NCBI GenBank assembly: GCA_005801425.1
Contig: SYDY01000069.1
Coordinates: 1-45,215, forward strand
DNA length: 45,215 nucleotides
Source of the DNA: Bdellovibrionales bacterium
GTDB lineage: Bacteria; Myxococcota; XYA12-FULL-58-9; SYDY01
Direction: 5' to 3'
Shown here: positions 1-10,666 of the stretch, piece after piece
How positions within the stretch are numbered: position 1 is the first letter of the stretch
Layout of the letters: each line of letters opens with the position of its first letter
Position numbers and translations under genes: made by a program
Notes under the pieces: model-generated
What the model saw: the letters and a program-made list of their open reading frames with translations, nothing else
Databases searched by the model: none
What the model was told of the DNA's origin: nothing

Positions 1-506
1 AAACCACCACCGGTGGAAATGCGCTTAAGTTTTATGCCTCGGTTCGTTTGGATATCAGGCGGATGGCGGCGATTAAGAGCGGGGAAAAAATTATTGGCAA
101 TCGTACGCGCGTCAAAGTGGTTAAAAACAAATTGGCTCCGCCATTTAAAGAACATGAATTTGATATTCTCTACGGCGAAGGCATTTCGCGTGAAGGCGAT
201 ATTCTCGATTTGGTGACCGATCTTGGTATCATCGACAAAAACGGCGCTTGGTATTCCTACGAGGGCGAGCGCATGGGCCAAGGCCGTGAGCAAAGCTGCG
301 AGTTTCTCAAGCAAAATCCGGATATTTGCTCAAAACTTGAGATGCGTGTTCGTGAACACTTCACGTTATCGGCCAACCGCGATAGCGAAATTGTAGTATC
401 GGATGTCAAGGCGAGTGTGGAGCCGATTCTTGCCAAGGTGGCTCCCCCTGCTGCACCAGGGGCAGAGAAAAAAGTGGCGAAGCCTCGTACTGCAGTGCGT
501 TCATAA
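1..506 (+). CDS. recA: RecA recombinase, C-terminal part (5' end outside the window)
   Basis: Reading from base 3, the frame is open from the window edge to TAA at 504-506. It opens with [19 protein letters not shown], a hallmark of the RecA core (the region around DNA-binding loop L2 and the following strand). The familiar C-terminal domain follows, with [18 protein letters not shown] and [14 protein letters not shown]. RecA forms filaments on single-stranded DNA, drives strand exchange and triggers LexA cleavage. The Walker motifs lie upstream of the window. The tail (about the last 40 residues) is rich in Ala, Pro, Val and Lys rather than the acidic tail of E. coli RecA. I see no convincing terminator in the 120 bp before leuA. 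Identification is by motif recognition and is near certain. Confidence 0.96.
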   Translation, partial: TTTGGNALKFYASVRLDIRRMAAIKSGEKIIGNRTRVKVVKNKLAPPFKEHEFDILYGEGISREGDILDLVTDLGIIDKNGAWYSYEGERMGQGREQSCEFLKQNPDICSKLEMRVREHFTLSANRDSEIVVSDVKASVEPILAKVAPPAAPGAEKKVAKPRTAVRS

Positions 507-556
507 ACCATGTTACTTGGCGTGTGGTCTTCTTGAACACACCTAAAATCGCTTGC

Positions 557-585
557 TTGACAGAATTCTAGGGCATCCGTAATCC
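557..585 (+). promoter_or_regulatory. possible promoter ahead of leuA
   Basis: A perfect TTGACA hexamer at 557-562 is followed 17 bp later by TAATCC at 580-585, a poor -10 match. It lies in the only sizeable gap before the leu operon, so it is a reasonable place for a sigma-70 promoter. No leader peptide with a Leu run and no T-box-like structure was recognised, so the mode of leu regulation is unknown. Confidence 0.25.
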
Positions 586-627
586 TGGTCTGATATCCTG
601 AAGGGGGCCTTGGGCAGGGTTTTAAGG

Positions 628-2199
628 ATGAGTCGCGTCATGGTTACCGATCCGCAAGCGAATCGCATTATTATTTTTGATACAACTCTGCGTGATGGTG
701 AGCAGTCGCCTGGCGCGACCATGAACCTTGCGGAAAAACTAGAGATTGCCAGAGCGCTTGCGGAACTCGGTGTTGATGTGATCGAAGCGGGGTTTCCTGC
801 AGCATCGCCCGGTGATTTTGAAACGGTTCAACGCATTGCTGCATCTAACTTTGGTCCTGTGATTGCAGGACTTGCGCGTTGCAGTGCGGGTGATGTGGCC
901 GCGGCTGCCAAAGCACTTGAGCCTGCCCATAAAAAACGTATTCACGTATTTCTTGCAACGAGTGCGATCCATCGTGAACACAAACTCAAAATGGCCAAGG
1001 AAGAAATTGTTCGTCGCACCATAGAAGGTGTGCGGCTTGCGTGTGAGCATACCGACGACGTAGAATTTTCGCCAGAAGATGCAGCACGCACGGAACTCGA
1101 TTTTCTCGCCGAAGTGGTCGAAGCGGCCATAGGTGCAGGCGCGACCACGATCAATATCCCAGATACTGTTGGATACGCAGTTCCGGCCCAGATGGGGGCG
1201 GTGATCCGTTATTTGAAAGAGCATGTTTCAAATATCAATAAAGCGATTTTGAGTGTCCACTGTCACAACGATTTAGGTCTTGCAGTGGCCAACAGCATTG
1301 CAGCCATCGAAGCAGGTGCACGCCAAGTGGAATGCACCATCAACGGGATTGGTGAGCGTGCGGGCAATTGTGCTCTCGAAGAAATTGTGATGGCGCTGAA
1401 GGTACGTCACGATTATTTTGGCTTTGATACCGGAATCAACACACCCAAATTATTTCGTACAAGTGAATTGGTAGCAGGGATCACAGGCATGCGTCCTCAG
1501 CGCAATAAAGCCATCGTGGGCAAAAATGCATTTGCCCATGAAGCTGGTATTCATCAGCACGGTGTTTTGCAAAACGCAGAAACCTACGAGATCATGAAGC
1601 CGCAGGATGTTGGCCAATCGCACACAGAAGTGGTGCTGGGCAAACATTCGGGACGTCATGCACTGCGCGCGCGTCTTGAAGAAATGGGATACCAACTTTC
1701 TGACGAGGTGTTGCAAAAAGTATTTGAAGAATTCAAACGCCTTGCTGACAAAAAGAAAGATATCTACGACGCCGATCTGGCAGCCCTTGCAAAAGGCCAA
1801 ACAGAAAGTTCGTCATGGGCTTGGGAGCTTATTGCACTTTCCGCCAATGCAGGGAGCGGAGCCACGCCGGTTGCTGCGGTCAAATTGCGTCATATCGATG
1901 GTCATGAAGTGCTTGAGGCTGCAAGCGGCGATGGGCCTATTGAGTCATCGTTTAGGGCCATCGAACGGATCACTGGTATTGAACTTGTGTTGCGTGATTT
2001 TCAAATCCGCGGTGTGACTGTAGGGAAAGAAGCACAAGGGGAAGCAGTGATCGAAGTTGAATACAACGGTGGTTTATTGCGAGGCCGTGGTATCAGTACC
2101 GATATTATTGAAGCGAGTGCAAAAGCATTTCTGAGTGTTGTTAATAAAATTTTGGCCCAAGGCGATGCGCCGAATATGCCACGCCCCCATGCCCCATAA
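628..2199 (+). CDS. leuA: 2-isopropylmalate synthase
   Basis: This enzyme condenses acetyl-CoA with 2-oxoisovalerate, the first committed step of leucine synthesis. The N-terminal TIM barrel begins with [17 protein letters not shown] (about residues 14-30), which carries the catalytic Arg and metal-binding Asp. The metal-binding HCHNDLG is near residue 211, and [14 protein letters not shown] follows. The C-terminal third contains the regulatory (LeuA dimer) domain, with a [20 protein letters not shown]-like region where leucine feedback inhibition normally acts. At 523 residues the length fits bacterial LeuA. I chose ATG 628 (AGGG at 616-619 about 9 bp upstream). TTG 610 and ATG 640 are in-frame alternatives, and 640 would give an N-terminus closer to the E. 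coli enzyme. It is the first gene of leuA-ilvE-leuC-leuD-leuB. Confidence 0.95.
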   Translation: MSRVMVTDPQANRIIIFDTTLRDGEQSPGATMNLAEKLEIARALAELGVDVIEAGFPAASPGDFETVQRIAASNFGPVIAGLARCSAGDVAAAAKALEPAHKKRIHVFLATSAIHREHKLKMAKEEIVRRTIEGVRLACEHTDDVEFSPEDAARTELDFLAEVVEAAIGAGATTINIPDTVGYAVPAQMGAVIRYLKEHVSNINKAILSVHCHNDLGLAVANSIAAIEAGARQVECTINGIGERAGNCALEEIVMALKVRHDYFGFDTGINTPKLFRTSELVAGITGMRPQRNKAIVGKNAFAHEAGIHQHGVLQNAETYEIMKPQDVGQSHTEVVLGKHSGRHALRARLEEMGYQLSDEVLQKVFEEFKRLADKKKDIYDADLAALAKGQTESSSWAWELIALSANAGSGATPVAAVKLRHIDGHEVLEAASGDGPIESSFRAIERITGIELVLRDFQIRGVTVGKEAQGEAVIEVEYNGGLLRGRGISTDIIEASAKAFLSVVNKILAQGDAPNMPRPHAP

Positions 2200-2211
2200 A
2201 AAGGAAGTACA

Positions 2212-3141
2212 ATGCAAGAATCAAAAACTATTTGGCACAACGGTAAAATGATCCCATGGGGGGATGCGAAAATTCACGTCCTTGCGCATTGCGTGCATTA
2301 CGGATCAAGCGTGTTTGAAGGCATTCGCGCGTACAACACGCCCGATGGATCACGCATCTTTCGTATGAAAGCCCACATTCGTCGCCTGTATGACTCGGCA
2401 AAAATTTATGGCATGAAGTGCCGGTTTACGCCGGAAGAAATCACACAGGCATGTTTTGATGTTTTGGATGAGAATGGATTTACGAGCGCGTATATTCGTC
2501 CTCTCATTTATCTTGGCTACGGTGAATTGGGTTTGTGCCCAACAGAGCGAACACCTGTAGACGCATCTGTTGTGGCCATACGCTGGGGCACCTATTTGGG
2601 CGAAGACGCATTGGATAAAGGTGTTGATGTTTGTATCTCGTCGTGGACTCGTCTTGCGCCCAATACAATGCCTACGGGCGCAAAAGCGGGCGGTAATTAT
2701 CTATCATCACAACTGATTGCACGTGAAGCGCGGCGCTTGGGTTTTGTGGAAGCGATTGCACTTGATAACCGTGGTCTCGTGAGTGAAGGCCCGGGAGAAA
2801 ATGTTTTTGTGATCCGCGATGGTGTGATCACAACGCCACCGCTTACCGCATCCATTCTTCCAGGCATTACCCGCGATACGGTGATCAATATCGCGCGGGA
2901 TCTTGGTTACGAGGTGCGCGAATCCGACATGAGCCGCGAGATGCTTTATGTCGCGGATGAAATTTTCTTTACAGGTACGGCTGCAGAAATCACACCGGTG
3001 CGTTCTGTGGATGCGATTCAAGTGGGTGATGGCAAACGTGGCCCTATGACCCAAGCCATTCAAGAAGCGTTTTTTGGTTTGTTCAGTGGACGTACCGAAG
3101 ACAAATGGGGATGGCTGGAAGGCAATCCCAAGAAATGCTAA
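2212..3141 (+). CDS. ilvE: branched-chain amino acid aminotransferase
   Basis: This is a PLP-dependent fold-type IV aminotransferase that interconverts Leu, Ile and Val with their 2-oxo acids, using glutamate/2-oxoglutarate. It supplies the last step of the pathway encoded by its neighbours. Visible marks are YGSSVFEGIRAY near residues 30-41, the motif around the PLP lysine (NTMPTGAKAGGNYLSS, Lys158) and the cofactor-phosphate region LVSEGPGENVFV. The length of 309 residues matches E. coli IlvE. ATG 2212 follows leuA by 12 bp and has a strong AAGGAAG ribosome-binding site. Its position between leuA and leuCDB differs from the classical leuABCD order and suggests co-regulation of transamination with leucine synthesis. 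Confidence 0.95.
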   Translation: MQESKTIWHNGKMIPWGDAKIHVLAHCVHYGSSVFEGIRAYNTPDGSRIFRMKAHIRRLYDSAKIYGMKCRFTPEEITQACFDVLDENGFTSAYIRPLIYLGYGELGLCPTERTPVDASVVAIRWGTYLGEDALDKGVDVCISSWTRLAPNTMPTGAKAGGNYLSSQLIAREARRLGFVEAIALDNRGLVSEGPGENVFVIRDGVITTPPLTASILPGITRDTVINIARDLGYEVRESDMSREMLYVADEIFFTGTAAEITPVRSVDAIQVGDGKRGPMTQAIQEAFFGLFSGRTEDKWGWLEGNPKKC

Positions 3142-3147
3142 AACATC

Positions 3148-4542
3148 ATGAGCACATTATTCGATAAAATATGGAGATCCCATGTGGTGGTGCCTGAAAG
3201 CCATGACACACCAGCGGTTCTCTATATTGATTTACACTTGATCCATGAAGTGACATCACCTCAAGCTTTTGATGTGCTTCGTGCGCGTGGACTTACAGTA
3301 CATCGTCCGGATCGTACCGTGGGAACCATGGATCACAGTACGCCTACAGGCCCTCGCAATGCGCTGGGGAAATATGCCTACGCGGATACACAGGCTGAAT
3401 CGCAGGTGAACAAATTTGCGCAAAACTGCGCTGAATTTGGTCTTGAAATGCATGCTCTTGGTGAAAAAGGCCAAGGCATTGTGCATGTGATCGGGCCAGA
3501 GCGAGGTTTGACCCAGCCGGGTAAAACGATTGTATGTGGTGATAGCCATACGAGCACCCACGGTGCATTTGGTGCACTTGCTTTTGGAATAGGGACCACC
3601 GAAGTGGGTTACGTGCTTGCGACGCAATGTTTGTTGCAGCGTAAACCGCGTACCATGGAAGTTCGGATTGATGGTGCTCTGCCGCGTGGCGTGACTGCCA
3701 AAGATATGATTTTGGCAATCATCCGTAAAATAGGTGTCGCCGGTGGCACAGGTCATGTGATCGAATACACAGGATCTGCCATTCGCAACATGAACATGGA
3801 TCAGCGCATGACTGTGTGCAACATGTCCATTGAAGCGGGCGCCCGTGCGGGCATGGTGGCTCCCGATGATGTGACGTTTGCGTATCTGCACGGACGTCAT
3901 GCTTCACCGAAAGGGCATGCATGGGATGAAGCGGTTAACGCATGGCGTGCGCTGTGCAGTGATGGTGATGCGCGCTATGATCGTTCAATTTCGCTTGATG
4001 CGAGCCTGCTTGAACCGATGGTCACATTTGGCGTGGATCCTTCCATGGGGATCGGTATTTCTGAAGTTGTACCTTCGCACGGTATTCCCGGATTGCAGGA
4101 TGCTTTGGCCTATATGGGTATTGAGCCGGGCAGGCCGCTTAAGGGACACCCTATTCAAGTTGCGTTTGTAGGGAGCTGCACCAATTCGCGTATCTCGGAT
4201 ATTCGTGCTGCGGCGGATATTCTAAAAGGCCGTCGTGTTGCAGAGGGTGTACGCTGTTTGGTGGTGCCTGGTTCGCAACAGATCAAACAAGAAGCAGAAT
4301 CGCTTGGGTTGCATGATGTGATCCGCGCTGCAGGTGCTGAATGGCGCGAGCCAGGATGTTCGATGTGCATCGGTATGAATGGAGATATCGTGCCGCCAGG
4401 GCAGTATGCGATCAGCACGAGCAATCGTAATTTTAAAGGCCGTCAGGGCCCTGGGAGTCGCACGTTTCTCGCAAGTCCAGAAATGGTAGCTGCATCGGCT
4501 GTGATGGGTGTGGTGACCGATCCGCGTGAGGTGCTGCCATGA
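3148..4542 (+). CDS. leuC: 3-isopropylmalate dehydratase, large subunit
   Basis: This aconitase-family large subunit, with LeuD, isomerises 2-isopropylmalate to 3-isopropylmalate through a [4Fe-4S] cluster. The three cluster cysteines are visible in GSCTNSR (Cys344) and GCSMCIGMN (Cys404, Cys407). The substrate/cluster region [19 protein letters not shown] and the early [10 protein letters not shown] motif are intact. At 464 residues it is almost the same length as E. coli LeuC. ATG 3148 lies 6 bp after the ilvE stop with no clear Shine-Dalgarno sequence, so translational coupling is likely. The stop overlaps leuD by 4 bp (ATGA). Confidence 0.96.
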   Translation: MSTLFDKIWRSHVVVPESHDTPAVLYIDLHLIHEVTSPQAFDVLRARGLTVHRPDRTVGTMDHSTPTGPRNALGKYAYADTQAESQVNKFAQNCAEFGLEMHALGEKGQGIVHVIGPERGLTQPGKTIVCGDSHTSTHGAFGALAFGIGTTEVGYVLATQCLLQRKPRTMEVRIDGALPRGVTAKDMILAIIRKIGVAGGTGHVIEYTGSAIRNMNMDQRMTVCNMSIEAGARAGMVAPDDVTFAYLHGRHASPKGHAWDEAVNAWRALCSDGDARYDRSISLDASLLEPMVTFGVDPSMGIGISEVVPSHGIPGLQDALAYMGIEPGRPLKGHPIQVAFVGSCTNSRISDIRAAADILKGRRVAEGVRCLVVPGSQQIKQEAESLGLHDVIRAAGAEWREPGCSMCIGMNGDIVPPGQYAISTSNRNFKGRQGPGSRTFLASPEMVAASAVMGVVTDPREVLP

Positions 4543-5117
4543 AAAAGTTTGAAAAATTTACGGCGCATTATGCGGTATTAAATCGTGAAGATATCGATAC
4601 CGATCAGATCATTCCCGCGCGTTTTCTTAAAGTGACAACACGTGATGGATTGGGCAAGCATCTTTTCAGCGATTGGCGGTATCATGCCGATGGTAGTGAC
4701 AATGAATCGTTTGCGCTGAATTGCTCAGAACATCGCCATGCCCAAATTCTTGTGGCGGGCGCCAATTTTGGATGTGGTTCATCGCGCGAGCATGCGCCAT
4801 GGGCGCTTCATGATTTCGGGATCCGTGCGGTATTAAGCACGTCGTTTGGCGATATCTTTGCCAACAATGCGCTAAAAAATGGGGTGTTGCCGATCCAAGT
4901 TTCGCCAGAATTTCTTGCCCACCTCTTGGGTACTGATGGTGGGACCATGACCATCGATTTGGAAGCCCAAACGGTAACCCGCGATGATGGTATTTCCGAA
5001 AATTTTAAGATCGAATCGTTTGCCCGCTATCGTTTGTTGCATGGGATTGATGAATTTGAATTTTTAATGTCTCAGAGCGAAGCCATTGCCCGCTATGAAC
5101 AGATCAATGGTAAATAA
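4539..5117 (+). CDS. leuD: 3-isopropylmalate dehydratase, small subunit
   Basis: This is the swivelling small subunit that partners LeuC. Recognisable features are [17 protein letters not shown] near the N-terminus and the substrate-recognition loop [17 protein letters not shown], followed by [17 protein letters not shown]. The length of 192 residues is typical of the proteobacterial long form of LeuD. The start codon overlaps the leuC stop (ATGA at 4539-4542), and leuB begins immediately after its stop codon. Production of the two subunits is therefore probably coupled by reinitiation. Confidence 0.96.
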   Translation: MKKFEKFTAHYAVLNREDIDTDQIIPARFLKVTTRDGLGKHLFSDWRYHADGSDNESFALNCSEHRHAQILVAGANFGCGSSREHAPWALHDFGIRAVLSTSFGDIFANNALKNGVLPIQVSPEFLAHLLGTDGGTMTIDLEAQTVTRDDGISENFKIESFARYRLLHGIDEFEFLMSQSEAIARYEQINGK

Positions 5118-6185
5118 ATGGAAGCACAGCTGATTATTTTGCCAGGTGATGGCATTGGTCCCGAAGTGGCGGCCGAGGCGGTCAAAGTTTTGCATGCAAT
5201 CGAAAAACGCTTTGGCCATACGTTTGCTTTGGAAACGCGTCACATTGGTGGTTCTGCTATCGATCACGAAGGTGTTGCAGTAAGTGATGCAACGCTTGCA
5301 CGATGCCAAGGTGCCGACGCCGTGTGGCTTGGTGCTGTGGGAGGTCCCAAGTGGGATGGTGGCAAGGTGCGTCCAGAGCAGGGCCTCTTAGCGCTGCGTC
5401 GTGCCCTTGGAACATTTGCCAATATCCGTCCTGTGAAAGTTTTCCCCCAGGTGGCCGATGCGTCGCCCATCAAGTTGGACCGTTTGCTGGGTGTAGATAT
5501 GGTCGTCTGCCGTGAACTTACGGGCGGTATTTATTTCGGCGACAAGTTCCGTGACGAGAACTCGGCCACCGACGTATGCATGTACACGGTTCACGAAATT
5601 GAGCGCATAGTGCGTATGGCCTGCACCATGGCCATGGGTCGTCGAAAAAAACTGACCAGTGTGGACAAGGCCAATGTGCTTGAAACGTCGCGTTTGTGGC
5701 GCGAGATCACAACGCGTGTTGTGCGTGACGAGTTTCCTGAAATTACGCTTGAACATGTGCTTGTTGATTCGGCCGCAATGCATCTCATCCAAAAACCGGC
5801 CAGCTTTGATGTGATTGTTACAGAAAACATGTTTGGCGATATCCTCACCGATGAAGCCTCGGTGCTTGCGGGTTCCATGGGATTGCTTGCTTCGGCTTCG
5901 CTGGGGGCGGGTCGCTGTGGACTTTACGAACCCATTCATGGCTCGGCGCCAGATATTGCAGGACAAAATAAGGCGAACCCTTACGCATCGATTTTAAGCG
6001 TGGCGTTGATGCTGCGATATTCACTGGGACTTGAACACGAAGCGGTGATTGTTGAAGATGTTGTGTCGGAATGCCTGGACGACGGTGTGAGGACGGCTGA
6101 TCTCGTAAAACCTGGCGATAAAGCTGCTTCAACGGCGCAGGCAGGGGACGCCGTGGCATCGCGCATATCAAATTTTGCCCGCTGA
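5118..6185 (+). CDS. leuB: 3-isopropylmalate dehydrogenase
   Basis: This enzyme oxidises and decarboxylates 3-isopropylmalate to 2-oxoisocaproate with NAD+. The N-terminal ILPGDGIGPEV, the substrate-binding REL(T)GGIYFG, the metal-binding VTENMFGDILTDEAS and the C-terminal GLYEPIHGSAPDIAG motif identify the isocitrate/isopropylmalate dehydrogenase family and favour LeuB over isocitrate dehydrogenase. The length of 355 residues is normal. The ATG abuts the leuD stop (TAA ATG) with no separate ribosome-binding site beyond the end of leuD. It is the last gene of the leucine cluster, and the next gene starts 35 bp on. Confidence 0.96.
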   Translation: MEAQLIILPGDGIGPEVAAEAVKVLHAIEKRFGHTFALETRHIGGSAIDHEGVAVSDATLARCQGADAVWLGAVGGPKWDGGKVRPEQGLLALRRALGTFANIRPVKVFPQVADASPIKLDRLLGVDMVVCRELTGGIYFGDKFRDENSATDVCMYTVHEIERIVRMACTMAMGRRKKLTSVDKANVLETSRLWREITTRVVRDEFPEITLEHVLVDSAAMHLIQKPASFDVIVTENMFGDILTDEASVLAGSMGLLASASLGAGRCGLYEPIHGSAPDIAGQNKANPYASILSVALMLRYSLGLEHEAVIVEDVVSECLDDGVRTADLVKPGDKAASTAQAGDAVASRISNFAR

Positions 6186-6220
6186 TTGCCCGATCACCAG
6201 ATCTGTGCGAATTTCAAAGC

Positions 6221-6889
6221 ATGACGATGCGTTTTTTGAAAATGGTTTGGATCTTCGGCTTTGGTCTGTTGCTTTCATGCAACAAAAGCAAACCCACAGA
6301 GACGGTAGCAGCAAAGCCTGCGGCTGTGTCCCAAAATCAGGTGGCCGTATTAGAGACAACCGAAGGGCCTATTACGGTGGAGCTTTTTGCGCGTGAAGCC
6401 CCTGTTACTGTGGCAAATTTTTTAAACTATGCCAAATCGGGTTTTTACACAGATACGATTGTGCATCGCTCAGTCAAAGGCTTTGTGATCCAGGCAGGGG
6501 GTTACACTGCGGCGATGGTGGAAAAGCCCACGCAAGCACCCATTCGCAACGAAGCCAACAATGGGCTAAAAAATATTCGTGGTACGTTGTCCATGGCGCG
6601 TACCCAGGTGGTTGACAGCGCGACCAGTCAGTTTTTTATCAGTGTTGCTGACAATGCACCACTCGATCATGTGCCGGGCAATCCAAGTCAATTTGGGTAT
6701 GCTGTTTTTGGTAAAGTCATCGAAGGCATGGATGTGGTTGATCGTATCAACAACGCTGATGTGCAATGCCCAAGCCGCGGTCCTGGGCCGTGTGATGAAA
6801 AATCGTTGCCTGAAGGCATGCGTGATGTTCCTGTTAAAACGGTCAGTATTCAACGTGTTGTGATTAAAACCATCGAAGAAGGGAAATAA
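6221..6889 (+). CDS. cyclophilin-type peptidyl-prolyl isomerase, lipoprotein
   Basis: The first 20 residues form a lipoprotein signal (hydrophobic MVWIFGFGLLL then LLSC, lipid-attachment Cys20), so the enzyme is expected to be envelope-anchored. A cyclophilin domain fills about residues 42-215: VLETTEGPITVELF, FYTDTIVHRSVKGFVIQAGG (the catalytic Arg is in the HRSV segment), SMARTQVVDSATSQFFISV and FGYAVFGKVIEGMDVVDRI. Cyclophilins catalyse cis/trans isomerisation of X-Pro bonds and help folding of exported proteins. A short Cys-containing insert (VQCPSRGPGPCDEK) near the C-terminus may form a disulfide. ATG 6221 and ATG 6227 are both possible starts. It may be co-transcribed with the leu genes. 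Confidence 0.9.
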   Translation: MTMRFLKMVWIFGFGLLLSCNKSKPTETVAAKPAAVSQNQVAVLETTEGPITVELFAREAPVTVANFLNYAKSGFYTDTIVHRSVKGFVIQAGGYTAAMVEKPTQAPIRNEANNGLKNIRGTLSMARTQVVDSATSQFFISVADNAPLDHVPGNPSQFGYAVFGKVIEGMDVVDRINNADVQCPSRGPGPCDEKSLPEGMRDVPVKTVSIQRVVIKTIEEGK

Positions 6890-6894
6890 TTTCC

Positions 6895-8148
6895 ATGGTT
6901 CACGCCTATCCTTTTCGTGGACTTCGGGTCCGTGCTGATCGTGCGGTGCAGGTCGCTTCGGTACCTTACGATGTAATTGACACTGCAGCGGCCAAATTGC
7001 AGGTGCGACGCAACCCGATGTCGTTTTTGCAAGTGACCCGGCCAGAATCAAATTTGTATTTGGAAGAACCGGCCAACGTATCTACGTGTGAAGCCGCCTC
7101 GCTTGGGGCGCTTCGTGATTTTTTACAATCCGAAACGCTGATCCAAGATCAAACGCCGCGTTATTATCTCTATCGCTTGCAAGAGGGTGATCACGTACAA
7201 ACGGGAGTCGTTTTTTGTGCCTCGGTGGCCGATTATCTTGCAGGTATCGTAAGGAAACACGAGTACACACGTCCTGATAAAGAGCAGGATCGTGTGGATC
7301 ACATGCTTAATCTCGGTGTGCAAACGGGGCTTGTTCTTCTTGCACATCCTGATGACAGAGATTTGGCCTCTGTGGTTGATGTGGTCACGCACACAGTGCC
7401 ACAAGTCGATTTTGTGGCTTCAGATGGCGTGAGACACGTTCTTTGGGATGTTTGTGATCAAGCCCAAATAGCGATCATTGCCGGTGCCTACGGTGCGATG
7501 GAAGCTGTTTTCATTGCCGATGGTCACCATCGTAGTGCGGCTGCAGCGCGCGTGCTTATAGAACGACGTTTTCCCTCAACAGAGCCCGCAGTGCGCGATG
7601 GCTTTATTGCGGTATCATTTCCAGCATCAGAATTGCGCATATTGCCCTACCATCGTGTGGTGCGTGAAATGCCGTTCGAAGTGGATGTTTTGTGGCGTGC
7701 TTTATCAAGCATCGGTGTGCTGTCCGATGGCATAAATTTAGATTGGGACCATCCCAGTGTTGCGGTTTATGCCCAGGGATCATGGCAAACACTGTGTTTT
7801 GCCGATCGCCTGATCCCTAAAGATCGTTTGCGTGCTTTGGATGTGAGCCTTGTCCAAGATTTGATTTTGCAACCGCTGTGGCAAGTCGAAGATCCCCGCA
7901 CCGATCCACGGATGGCATTTGTGGGCGGTGATGTTACGCCGAAAGTCCTAGAAGAGGCTACAGGGGCCCAAGGTGTGGCGTTCTTGATGCGGCCCACCAG
8001 TATTGAGGATGTAATGGCGATTGCCAATGCAGGGCACGTGATGCCTCCCAAAAGCACGTGGTTTTCACCAAAATTGCGTGATGGTTTATTGTGTCATGTG
8101 TTTGACAGCGAACGCATGGGTGTTGTGCCTGTCGCTTCGTGTGCGTAA
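6895..8148 (+). CDS. DUF1015 family protein
   Basis: The protein matches the DUF1015 family by its opening FRGLRVRADRAVQVASVPYDVI, the NPMSFLQVTRPESNL segment and the highly conserved IADGHHRSAAAARV around residue 207. At 417 residues it is of normal family length. No signal peptide or membrane segment is seen, so it should be cytosolic. The biochemical role of DUF1015 proteins is not established; in many genomes they sit near serine-synthesis genes, but none is present here. It starts 5 bp after the cyclophilin stop with a GAAGAAGGGAA ribosome-binding site, so the two are very probably co-transcribed. It ends 3 bp from the convergent lon stop with no visible terminator between. Confidence 0.88.
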   Translation: MVHAYPFRGLRVRADRAVQVASVPYDVIDTAAAKLQVRRNPMSFLQVTRPESNLYLEEPANVSTCEAASLGALRDFLQSETLIQDQTPRYYLYRLQEGDHVQTGVVFCASVADYLAGIVRKHEYTRPDKEQDRVDHMLNLGVQTGLVLLAHPDDRDLASVVDVVTHTVPQVDFVASDGVRHVLWDVCDQAQIAIIAGAYGAMEAVFIADGHHRSAAAARVLIERRFPSTEPAVRDGFIAVSFPASELRILPYHRVVREMPFEVDVLWRALSSIGVLSDGINLDWDHPSVAVYAQGSWQTLCFADRLIPKDRLRALDVSLVQDLILQPLWQVEDPRTDPRMAFVGGDVTPKVLEEATGAQGVAFLMRPTSIEDVMAIANAGHVMPPKSTWFSPKLRDGLLCHVFDSERMGVVPVASCA

Positions 8149-8151
8149 TTT

Positions 8152-10548
8152 TTAATGTGCAGGCTCATCATTGGGTGTGGCAGTTTCTTGCGTCTCTGGA
8201 CGGGTTTGGATCGTAAAGCGAGGATGATCACCAAAATCCAATGCCAGTTCTAAAACCTGATCCATGTATTCTACAGGATAAAACTTCATCACTTTGGAAA
8301 TCTCGGGCGGAATGTCTTCGAGATCTTTTTTATTTTCAATCGGAATAATGACGTTAAAAATATCGGCACGGTGTGCTGCAAGAGATTTTTCTTTAAGCCC
8401 ACCGATAGGCAATACACGACCACGCAGTGTAATTTCACCGGTCATGGCGATGGTGGGGCGAACAGGGATTTTGGTGAGCGCAGAGACCAAGGCGGTGGCC
8501 ATGGTGATGCCTGCGGATGGACCATCTTTGGGGGTCGCGCCTTCGGGGACATGCACGTGAATATCAATGTCTTGATAGAACTGGGGCGATAATCCCCAGG
8601 CAGCAGCGCGTGAACGCACGTAGCTCATGGCAGCTTGGGCTGATTCTTGCATGACATCACCGAGTTTTCCGGTGATGGTGAGCTTGCCCTTGCCAGGCAT
8701 GGTGGTGACTTCTATTTGTAATATTTCACCGCCCATGGATGTCCAGGCAAGTCCGGTCGCAACACCTATTTCCGAATGTTCTTCGCGTTTGTTGTGTTGA
8801 TATTTTGGAACACCGAGTGAGCGTCGGATGTGGTTTGGCGCGATCTTAAATTTTTTATCGGCGCTGTTATCTTTGACGACTTCTTTGGCCACTTTACGAA
8901 ATACCGATGCAATTTCACGATCGAGTTTTCGCACACCGGCTTCACGGGTGTAGCATTGGATAATTGATTTGATGGCACTGTCTTGCCAATGAATGTCGAC
9001 TTTGTCCAAGCCGGTTTCTTCGCGCTGCTTGGGGATCAGATAGCGTTTGGCAATGACCATTTTTTCAAGTTCGGTGTAACCTGCGATGCGAATAATTTCG
9101 AGGCGATCTTGAAGCGGCTCAGGAATTCCCTGGGTGCTGTTGGCGGTGCAAAGAAAAAGAACTTTGGAGAGATCGTAATCCAAATCGAGATAATGATCGC
9201 TGAACGTTGTATTTTGTTCGGGATCGAGCACTTCAAGCAGTGCCGCTGAGGGATCACCGCGAAAGTCGGTGGACATTTTATCTATTTCATCGAGCAATAC
9301 GACGGGATTGGATGTGCCCGCTTTCTTCAGACTCTCGATAATTTTTCCAGGCATGGCGCCGATATACGTGCGACGATGTCCTCGAATTTCAGCTTCATCA
9401 CGCACGCCGCCCAAAGAGATGCGAACAAATGAGCGACCCATGGCCCGTGCAATGGATCGTGCAAGGGATGTTTTGCCAACACCTGGGGGGCCGACCAAGC
9501 ACAAGATGGGGCCGCGTACTTTGTTGGCGAGTTTCATGACAGCCAGATGTTCGAGGATCCGTTCTTTGGGCTTTTCGAGACTGTAATGATCTTCATCAAG
9601 CATGGCCTCTGCTTGATCGAGATCTATTCTATCTTGGCTGTAATTGAGCCACGGTAGCGAAAGACAGCATTCGAGATAATTTCGAACGACGCTGGCCTCG
9701 GCGCTCATGGGCGACATCATTTTGAGCTTTTTGAGTTCTTTGTCTACTTTTTCACGGGCGAGATCAGGCATTTTTTTCGCTTGAAGTTTGTCTTCGAGTT
9801 CACCCATTTCGCCTTTTTGTTCGTCACGGTCGCCAAGTTCTTTTTGGATCGCGCGCATCTGTTCGTTGAGATAATATTCTTTTTCGCTACGCTCCATCTG
9901 CTTTTTAACACGTGTTCGGATCTTGCGTTCGACTTGCAATATTTCGATTTCTGCTTGCATGAGCTCGTACAGCTTTTCCATGCGCTCGCGTGAATCAATC
10001 ATTTCAAGCATTGTTTGCTTGTCGGGATGCTTGATGGGCAAATGGGCGATGATGGTATCGGCAAGGCGGCACGGATTTTCGATGGCTTGGATGCTGCTTA
10101 CAACGTCGGGTTGAAGGCGTTTTGATAATTTGGCGTAGTTTTCAAATATTTCTTTGATGGTGCGTTGGAGAGCCAAACTTTCGGAACTGCCATCAATGAT
10201 TTCATCAAGAGGAACGATATCTACAATATACGCATCGTCGGTGTCGACATAGCTTTTGATTCTGCAACGTTTTCGCCCTTCAACCAGTATTTTTACGGTT
10301 CCATCAGGGCGTTTTATGTGTTGCATAATTTGGCTGATACAGCCCACACTGTAAATTTCCGCAGGGATGGGTTCATTGGTTTTTGCTTTGATTTGTGCTG
10401 CAAGCACAATGTCGCGGTGTCCACGCATGGCTTCATCCACCGCGTGGATGGACTTCGATCGTCCGACATAAAGCGGCACCATCATTTGTGGAAAAACGAC
10501 AATATCACGAAGAGGCAGAAGCGGGAGTTGATTGGATGAGCGGGTCAT
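8152..10548 (-). CDS. lon: ATP-dependent protease Lon
   Basis: This homo-oligomeric cytosolic AAA+ protease degrades misfolded and regulatory proteins. Domains in order: the N-terminal Lon substrate-binding domain ([18 protein letters not shown] at about 9-26), a long charged coiled coil (about 190-275), an AAA+ module with Walker A GPPGVGKT at 353-360 and Walker [10 protein letters not shown] at 416-424, and a C-terminal protease domain. The catalytic Ser678 is in KDGPSAG and Lys721 in GLKEKS, within one residue of the E. coli dyad. I chose ATG 10548 because AGGGAG lies 6 bp upstream; the frame extends ten residues further up. It is the last gene of the tig-clpP-clpX-lon order, 118 bp after clpX, so it may have its own promoter. 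Confidence 0.96.
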   Translation of the reverse strand: MTRSSNQLPLLPLRDIVVFPQMMVPLYVGRSKSIHAVDEAMRGHRDIVLAAQIKAKTNEPIPAEIYSVGCISQIMQHIKRPDGTVKILVEGRKRCRIKSYVDTDDAYIVDIVPLDEIIDGSSESLALQRTIKEIFENYAKLSKRLQPDVVSSIQAIENPCRLADTIIAHLPIKHPDKQTMLEMIDSRERMEKLYELMQAEIEILQVERKIRTRVKKQMERSEKEYYLNEQMRAIQKELGDRDEQKGEMGELEDKLQAKKMPDLAREKVDKELKKLKMMSPMSAEASVVRNYLECCLSLPWLNYSQDRIDLDQAEAMLDEDHYSLEKPKERILEHLAVMKLANKVRGPILCLVGPPGVGKTSLARSIARAMGRSFVRISLGGVRDEAEIRGHRRTYIGAMPGKIIESLKKAGTSNPVVLLDEIDKMSTDFRGDPSAALLEVLDPEQNTTFSDHYLDLDYDLSKVLFLCTANSTQGIPEPLQDRLEIIRIAGYTELEKMVIAKRYLIPKQREETGLDKVDIHWQDSAIKSIIQCYTREAGVRKLDREIASVFRKVAKEVVKDNSADKKFKIAPNHIRRSLGVPKYQHNKREEHSEIGVATGLAWTSMGGEILQIEVTTMPGKGKLTITGKLGDVMQESAQAAMSYVRSRAAAWGLSPQFYQDIDIHVHVPEGATPKDGPSAGITMATALVSALTKIPVRPTIAMTGEITLRGRVLPIGGLKEKSLAAHRADIFNVIIPIENKKDLEDIPPEISKVMKFYPVEYMDQVLELALDFGDHPRFTIQTRPETQETATPNDEPAH

Positions 10549-10617
10549 GTTTCTCTCCCTACAGCGCAGCGACTGCACCGTGCGATATGTATGAATTTAG
10601 TGTTCTCGTTGAAGAGG

Positions 10618-10631
10618 CGCAAGGGCTTGCG
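10618..10631. repeat. short perfect palindrome between clpX and lon
   Basis: CGCAAG-GG-CTTGCG is a perfect 6-bp inverted repeat with a two-base centre in the 118-bp clpX-lon gap. No T-run follows on either strand, so a classical intrinsic terminator is unlikely. A regulator site or RNA processing hairpin is possible. It does not match the CIRCE consensus. Confidence 0.3.
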
Positions 10632-10666
10632 ATAGCTGTTGGCATGTGTTGATGGATGTCGCGAAA

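Noticed and set aside
515-545. Inverted repeat GTGTG...CACAC after recA as an intrinsic terminator
   Set aside because: The stem is only 5 bp, the loop is long and no T-run follows.
2697-2888. Antisense open frames within leu, lon, tig and tolB genes as real genes
   Set aside because: They lie wholly inside well-identified genes, show no family motif and are rich in His, Arg, Ser and Cys, as expected of shadow frames.
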